From: CAYVQE01 sp964633205
Lineage (GTDB): Bacteria; Myxococcota; B64-G9
Reading direction: 5' to 3'
NCBI GenBank assembly: GCA_964633205.1
Contig: CAZWFN010000217.1
Coordinates: forward strand, 1 to 8,060
DNA: 8,060 bases
The notes beneath the pieces were generated by a model, which saw only the letters and a list, made by a program, of their open reading frames with translations, had not been told where the DNA came from and searched no databases. A program made the position numbers and the translations under genes. Each line of letters begins with the position of its first letter. Positions within the stretch are counted from its first letter, which is position 1. This document shows positions 5,343-8,060 of the stretch, in pieces.

Positions 5343-5386
5343 GCCCACCGATGGCTCGACTGCGCTCCGGACAAGGGGGTTCGCCC

Positions 5387-6151
5387 ATGCGCTTGCACGC
5401 CGGTCACCTGAACATGGCCGCCCGCTTCTCGGCCTGCATGCTGGCCGCCGGCCCGCACAGCCTGCTCATGCCGCTGCCGCTCACCCTGGCCCTGTCGTCG
5501 CGTTTCGGCCGCGAGGAGCGGCTCAAGCGGCTGCACCGGATGGTGGCCTGGGCGCGCTTCTGCCGCCGGCACCTGCTGGGCATCGATCTCAGCGTGAGCG
5601 GCCGCCAGCGGCTGCCGCGGCCCAGCCGAGGCCACATGTACGTCGCCAACCACCAGTCCTACGTGGACATCCTGGTGCTGATGGAGGCGCTGGACACGGT
5701 GGCCTTTTTGTCCAAGGCGCCGGTCAAGTACATCCCCTTCATCGGCCAGTGCGCCTATGCCGGCGGCACGGTCTTCATCCAGCGGCGCAACGGCGACTCG
5801 CGCCAGCATGCCCTGCGCGAGACCCTGCGCATGTGCCAGCAGTCCACCGCGGTGGTGATCTTTCCCGAGGGCACCCGCTCGACCACCAACGAGCTGCGCC
5901 CGCGCATCCACCCGGGCGCCATCCGGGCCGCCCGCGACAGCGGCCTCAAGATCGTGCCGGTGGGTCTGTTCGGCACCACCGACGTGGTGCCCAAGACCAT
6001 GGATCGGGTCAACACCGGCCAGCGGGTGGCGGTCAGCATCGGTCAGGCCCTGGACCCGGCCGCCTACCCCGACGCCGACGGCTGGGTGGACGCGGTCTGG
6101 GGCGCGGTCGCCGAGCACCACGCCCGCTGCCGGCGCCAGGTGGCCGACTAG
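5387..6151 (+). CDS. PlsC-family 1-acylglycerol-3-phosphate O-acyltransferase
   Basis: The 254-residue product starts at ATG 5387, chosen because AAGGGGG lies seven bases upstream and the length then fits PlsC (about 240-260). It would convert lysophosphatidic acid plus acyl-CoA or acyl-ACP to phosphatidic acid at the inner membrane. Motif I is NHQSYVD (88-94; catalytic H89, D94). Motif II is GTVFIQRRN (127-135), where the arginines bind the glycerol phosphate. Motif III is VIFPEGTRS (157-165), and motif IV is the KIVPVGLFGT strand (188-197). The N-terminal hydrophobic segment (about 14-38) anchors it to the membrane. It may be the housekeeping enzyme or one of several paralogues such as ornithine-lipid or lipid A-type acyltransferases; the window cannot separate these. 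It stands alone and converges on the TA pair. Confidence 0.92.
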   Translation: MRLHAGHLNMAARFSACMLAAGPHSLLMPLPLTLALSSRFGREERLKRLHRMVAWARFCRRHLLGIDLSVSGRQRLPRPSRGHMYVANHQSYVDILVLMEALDTVAFLSKAPVKYIPFIGQCAYAGGTVFIQRRNGDSRQHALRETLRMCQQSTAVVIFPEGTRSTTNELRPRIHPGAIRAARDSGLKIVPVGLFGTTDVVPKTMDRVNTGQRVAVSIGQALDPAAYPDADGWVDAVWGAVAEHHARCRRQVAD

Positions 6152-6157
6152 CCCCCG

Positions 6158-6178
6158 GCCCGGGCCGCTCTCCCGGGC
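6158..6178. terminator. Hairpin between convergent acyltransferase and toxin genes
   Basis: GCCCGGG (6158-6164) and CCCGGGC (6172-6178) form a perfect 7-bp stem with a 7-base loop. It starts 6 bases after the acyltransferase stop. It could terminate in both directions, but the T-run is poor (GTTCT). Confidence 0.4.
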
Positions 6179-6213
6179 GAGTTCTCGGCTCGGATGGAAG
6201 ACCCTGGCGAAAA

Positions 6214-6519
6214 TCACCCCGCAGGCGGCGTGGCACCAAGAACAGCCAGATCCACCCCGCCCAGCTTGATCTGGGCGACGGTCACCTCGCTGGTGGCGCT
6301 GCCCAGGTGGTAGAGGATCTCGAAACGATCGGTTTTCCAAACCCGGCTGCCAGGGACCGTAGGGCCCAGCGGCTCCAGCTCGCGGCTTCCGGGCTGCTCG
6401 GGGTCCTTCTTCAGCCGCAGCAGCAACAGGACCAGGTGGCGACACTTGCTCTTGTCGACCTCCGCGAGCTTGTCGAGTCCGGCCTTGACCTGCTCGGAAA
6501 GCAGAACCCTAAACGCCAA
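6214..6519 (-). CDS. RelE/ParE-superfamily toxin
   Basis: This 101-residue protein starts at TTG 6519, preceded by GGAG with 7-base spacing inside the antitoxin gene; no ATG is available. Its order of elements fits the RelE/ParE fold: strand FRVLLS, two helices (VKAGLDKLAEV, CRHLVLLLLRLKKDP), then strands around SRVWKTDRFEILYHLG and VTVAQI. RelE members cleave mRNA on the ribosome and ParE members poison gyrase; the residues here do not settle which. Its start overlaps the last 11 bases of the antitoxin gene, so translation is probably coupled and the non-AUG start may keep its level low. It is located in the cytosol. Confidence 0.75.
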   Translation of the reverse strand: MAFRVLLSEQVKAGLDKLAEVDKSKCRHLVLLLLRLKKDPEQPGSRELEPLGPTVPGSRVWKTDRFEILYHLGSATSEVTVAQIKLGGVDLAVLGATPPAG

Positions 6520-6793
6520 GGTCGAGCTCCGCGATCACCTCGTCCAAGTCGTACTTCTCGCCCTTCAATGCTTGCGCAATCTTGGCGGTCCGGTACGTGT
6601 CGCGCAGCTTGATCAACTCCTCGAACTCGGCCGTGCTCATCAACACCGCGGCGTCCTTGCTCCGGCGGTGGATCACCACGTGGGTGCCGGCAGTGCGCAC
6701 CTCGTCCACCAACTCCGACAGCCTGGCCTTGGCCGCCGAGATCGCGTATCTTTTCACGTCGCTGCCCTCGACTTGCTCGAGTTCCTCGGCCAT
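6509..6793 (-). CDS. Phd/YefM-family antitoxin
   Basis: This 94-residue protein starts at ATG 6793, six bases after AAGGAGG (6806-6800). Residues 14-60 carry the Phd/YefM N-terminal DNA-binding pattern: KRYAISAAKARLSELVDEV, then THVVIHRRSKDAAVLMSTAEFEEL. The C-terminal third (RTAKIAQALKGEKYDLDEVI) is the usual disordered, toxin-wrapping tail. It neutralises the toxin encoded next and, with it, should repress their shared promoter (a family property). It is first in the operon, the opposite order to the decayed TA locus at 2384-2838. Confidence 0.88.
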   Translation of the reverse strand: MAEELEQVEGSDVKRYAISAAKARLSELVDEVRTAGTHVVIHRRSKDAAVLMSTAEFEELIKLRDTYRTAKIAQALKGEKYDLDEVIAELDLGV

Positions 6794-6817
6794 GGCATGC
6801 CTCCTTTTGCTTCCCTA

Positions 6818-6845
6818 TTGACCAATATAGTCCTTTTGGTCTAAA
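6818..6845 (+). promoter_or_regulatory. Candidate divergent promoter of the cyclase-like gene
   Basis: TTGACC (6818-6823), a 16-base spacer and TCTAAA (6840-6845). A start near 6852 would lie just before ATG 6855, giving an almost leaderless mRNA. This agrees with the absence of an SD upstream of that ATG. Confidence 0.4.
6820..6841. promoter_or_regulatory. Putative Phd operator overlapping two divergent promoters
   Basis: GACCAA (6820-6825) and TTGGTC (6836-6841) are perfect inverted arms separated by 10 bases. They cover the -10 of the TA promoter and the spacer of the proposed rightward promoter, so an antitoxin bound here could repress both genes. Confidence 0.5.
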
Positions 6846-6852
6846 AGCTCAA
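6824..6852 (-). promoter_or_regulatory. Promoter of the Phd/RelE operon
   Basis: On the minus strand, TTGAGC (6852-6847), a 17-base spacer and TATATT (6829-6824) form a good sigma-70-like promoter. It is about 30 bases upstream of the antitoxin ATG and within a local AT-rich island. Confidence 0.6.
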
Positions 6853-6854
6853 GT

Positions 6855-7765
6855 ATGAAGGGAACCGTTTTCTTCGCGGACATCCTGGGCTTCGGCGATC
6901 GCAGCCGATCGCCCGAGGCCACTGGCGCAGCCGACGCGCTCAACGACATCGCCGCGGTCCTTGCCTCCAATGACGATCTGGCACGCTATCTCCATCGCAA
7001 CAAGTGGCTGTGCCGCTACGGGCTGTCCGACTCGCTGTTCCTGGTGGCCGAACGGGCCGAGGCCGCCTGCGNNNNNNNNNNGGATTCCTGCTGCTGGCCA
7101 CCGCCGAGTACGAGAAGCCCTGCGACGGGACCGAGGCCGCCTGCGCGGCCGCAGCGGAGCTGTTCTTCAGCCTGGCCTTCCTGAATGCCACGAGCCCGGA
7201 TTGCGTGCTCATGCGCGGCGGCATCGCCGCCGGCCAGTATCTGGAGTTAGGGCCGCTCTTCCCCGAGACCGGCAAGGGCAACCTCGCAGGCCGCGCAGTC
7301 GTCGAGGCAGTCGACCTGGAGAAAACCGAGGTCAAGGGCCCCAGGCTGTTTGTCTCCCAAGCCGTCGCGGCCGAGGTCGCACAAGGGCCCAGCGGCTGGC
7401 TGCTGGAACACCAAGAATCTCAGCCGACACAACTTCTCTGGCTGCTGCCGCCCAATCCCGCTGAGGCCAGCGGGGCGATGATCGGTGAGGTCTGCTCAAC
7501 GGCGGTCGATCAATTCGTCCGTCACGCCCGCCTCGCCCGGGCCGGGCTGCACTACGCGGGCTACCTGGATCTGGTCGTCTCCTCTTTGGAGCGATTCTTC
7601 GAACAGCGCCCCGACCAGGCCGCGTTCGCAGCGAGGCTGGCTCGATTCGAGAGGATCGCCTCCGCGGCCGTGGCCCCTGCTGTGGAAAGGCTGCTCGATG
7701 AGTGGTCGGTCATCGATCGCCTCGAGAAGCTCAAGCCGCGATTCCAGCCGATCGAGACCAGCTAG
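6855..7765 (+). CDS. Class III nucleotide-cyclase-like protein, interrupted by assembly gap
   Basis: ATG 6855 opens a frame running to the 10 Ns (7072-7081). The same protein continues one frame over from the gap to TAG at 7763-7765. It has the outline of a divergent class III cyclase homology domain: strand-loop FFADILGF (D9), a long helix region, LSDSLFLV (D59), then RGGIAAGQ, and a GRAVVEAVDLE segment followed by PRLFVS. D9 and D59 occupy the two metal-ligand positions. Where catalytic members have an Asn and an Arg (VN-x-AAR), this one seems to have Val and Asp, so activity is doubtful. The last 120 residues are helical with no match I recognise. Collapsing a 15-bp repeat at the gap gives an unbroken 278-residue protein. 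There is no SD; translation may be leaderless. Family assignment is by pattern only. Confidence 0.65.
7057..7145 (+). repeat. 15-bp direct repeat bracketing the gap
   Basis: CCGAGGCCGCCTGCG occurs at 7057-7071, ending exactly at the first N, and again at 7131-7145. Joining the two copies removes 74 bases and restores one open frame. Confidence 0.7.
7072..7081. other. Assembly gap (10 Ns)
   Basis: A run of exactly ten unknown bases, a common placeholder length. It is the only ambiguous sequence here and it coincides with the frame change in the cyclase-like gene. Confidence 0.95.
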
Positions 7766-7778
7766 CGTTCTCCAACGG

Positions 7779-8060
7779 TCAGCAGCTACCGGGCTCCTTC
7801 TTGGTCCGCCCCATCACCCCCGCGATCAGCATCAGCAGCAGGCCGCCCAGCTCCTCGCGGCTCGGCCCACCGCCTGCGCCCAGGATGCGGTCGATCTCGT
7901 CCGAGATGCGCCGTATCTCCGGGTTGTCCCCATCCAGCTCCAACGCCCGCCGCTGCCGCTCGCGGGCATCGTCGGCGCGGCCCTGCAGGGCGTTACACAG
8001 CCCCAGTGTTGAGGCCAGCGTTTTCCCCCAAGCTCCCGTTTCTTGATCCCAAGACTGCAT
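7779..8060 (-). CDS. C-terminal part of a TPR-like protein (runs off window)
   Basis: The minus-strand frame is open from the window edge to TGA at 7779-7781, giving 93 or more residues. The ATG at 8060 sits at the edge and may be internal; the true start cannot be judged. STLGLCNALQGRADDARER followed by QRRALELDGDNPEI has the A/G/L spacing of one TPR unit. A second helix (RRISDEIDRIL) follows, then a Gly-rich linker, a short hydrophobic helix (GGLLLMLIAGVMG) and a basic tail. The function is unknown. It converges on the cyclase-like gene with only 13 bases between stops. Confidence 0.6.
   Translation of the reverse strand: MQSWDQETGAWGKTLASTLGLCNALQGRADDARERQRRALELDGDNPEIRRISDEIDRILGAGGGPSREELGGLLLMLIAGVMGRTKKEPGSC

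Noticed and set aside
5336..6445. Minus-strand open frame opposite the acyltransferase
   Set aside because: The plus strand carries all PlsC motifs; the minus translation is low-complexity.

Overview
The window is GC-rich DNA with dense short genes, lipoprotein and periplasmic signals, and strong Shine-Dalgarno (SD) sites. The AgmX/PglI-type C-terminal domain in the first complete gene is mostly known from Myxococcota and other former Deltaproteobacteria, so a myxobacteria-like Gram-negative is the best guess. The run of 10 Ns at 7072-7081 indicates a draft scaffold, possibly metagenomic.

Layout. 1-44: tail of an upstream gene. 142-1149 (+): exported protein with a TPR-like region, a secretin-N-like region and an AgmX/PglI domain. 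1339-2109 (+): membrane-anchored protein with a Coa1-like segment. 2110-2838: a decayed toxin-antitoxin (TA) locus, with an AT-rich promoter carrying two identical-arm palindromes, the two ends of a RelE-type toxin gene joined by an internal deletion, and an intact Phd/XRE-like antitoxin. 2839-3122: a repeat-built spacer between convergent genes, with a long imperfect inverted repeat, nested GC hairpins and two 20-bp direct repeats. 3123-4280 (-): class V aminotransferase whose last codons lie in one of those direct repeats. 4567-5091 (+): lipoprotein of unknown function. 5387-6151 (+): PlsC-family acyltransferase behind an A/T-rich promoter. 6214-6793 (-): a complete Phd/RelE TA pair. 6855-7765 (+): a divergent gene for a class III nucleotide-cyclase-like protein, broken only by the assembly gap. 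7779-8060 (-): C-terminal part of a TPR-like protein running off the window.

How the parts relate. Most genes look like single units with their own SDs and promoters; only the two TA loci are real operons. The most informative regions are the TA locus that kept its antitoxin and operators but lost its toxin, the palindromic element next to it, and the shared control region between the intact TA pair and the cyclase-like gene. The cyclase-like protein keeps two putative metal-binding aspartates but appears to lack the usual transition-state residues, and no effector partner lies within the window.
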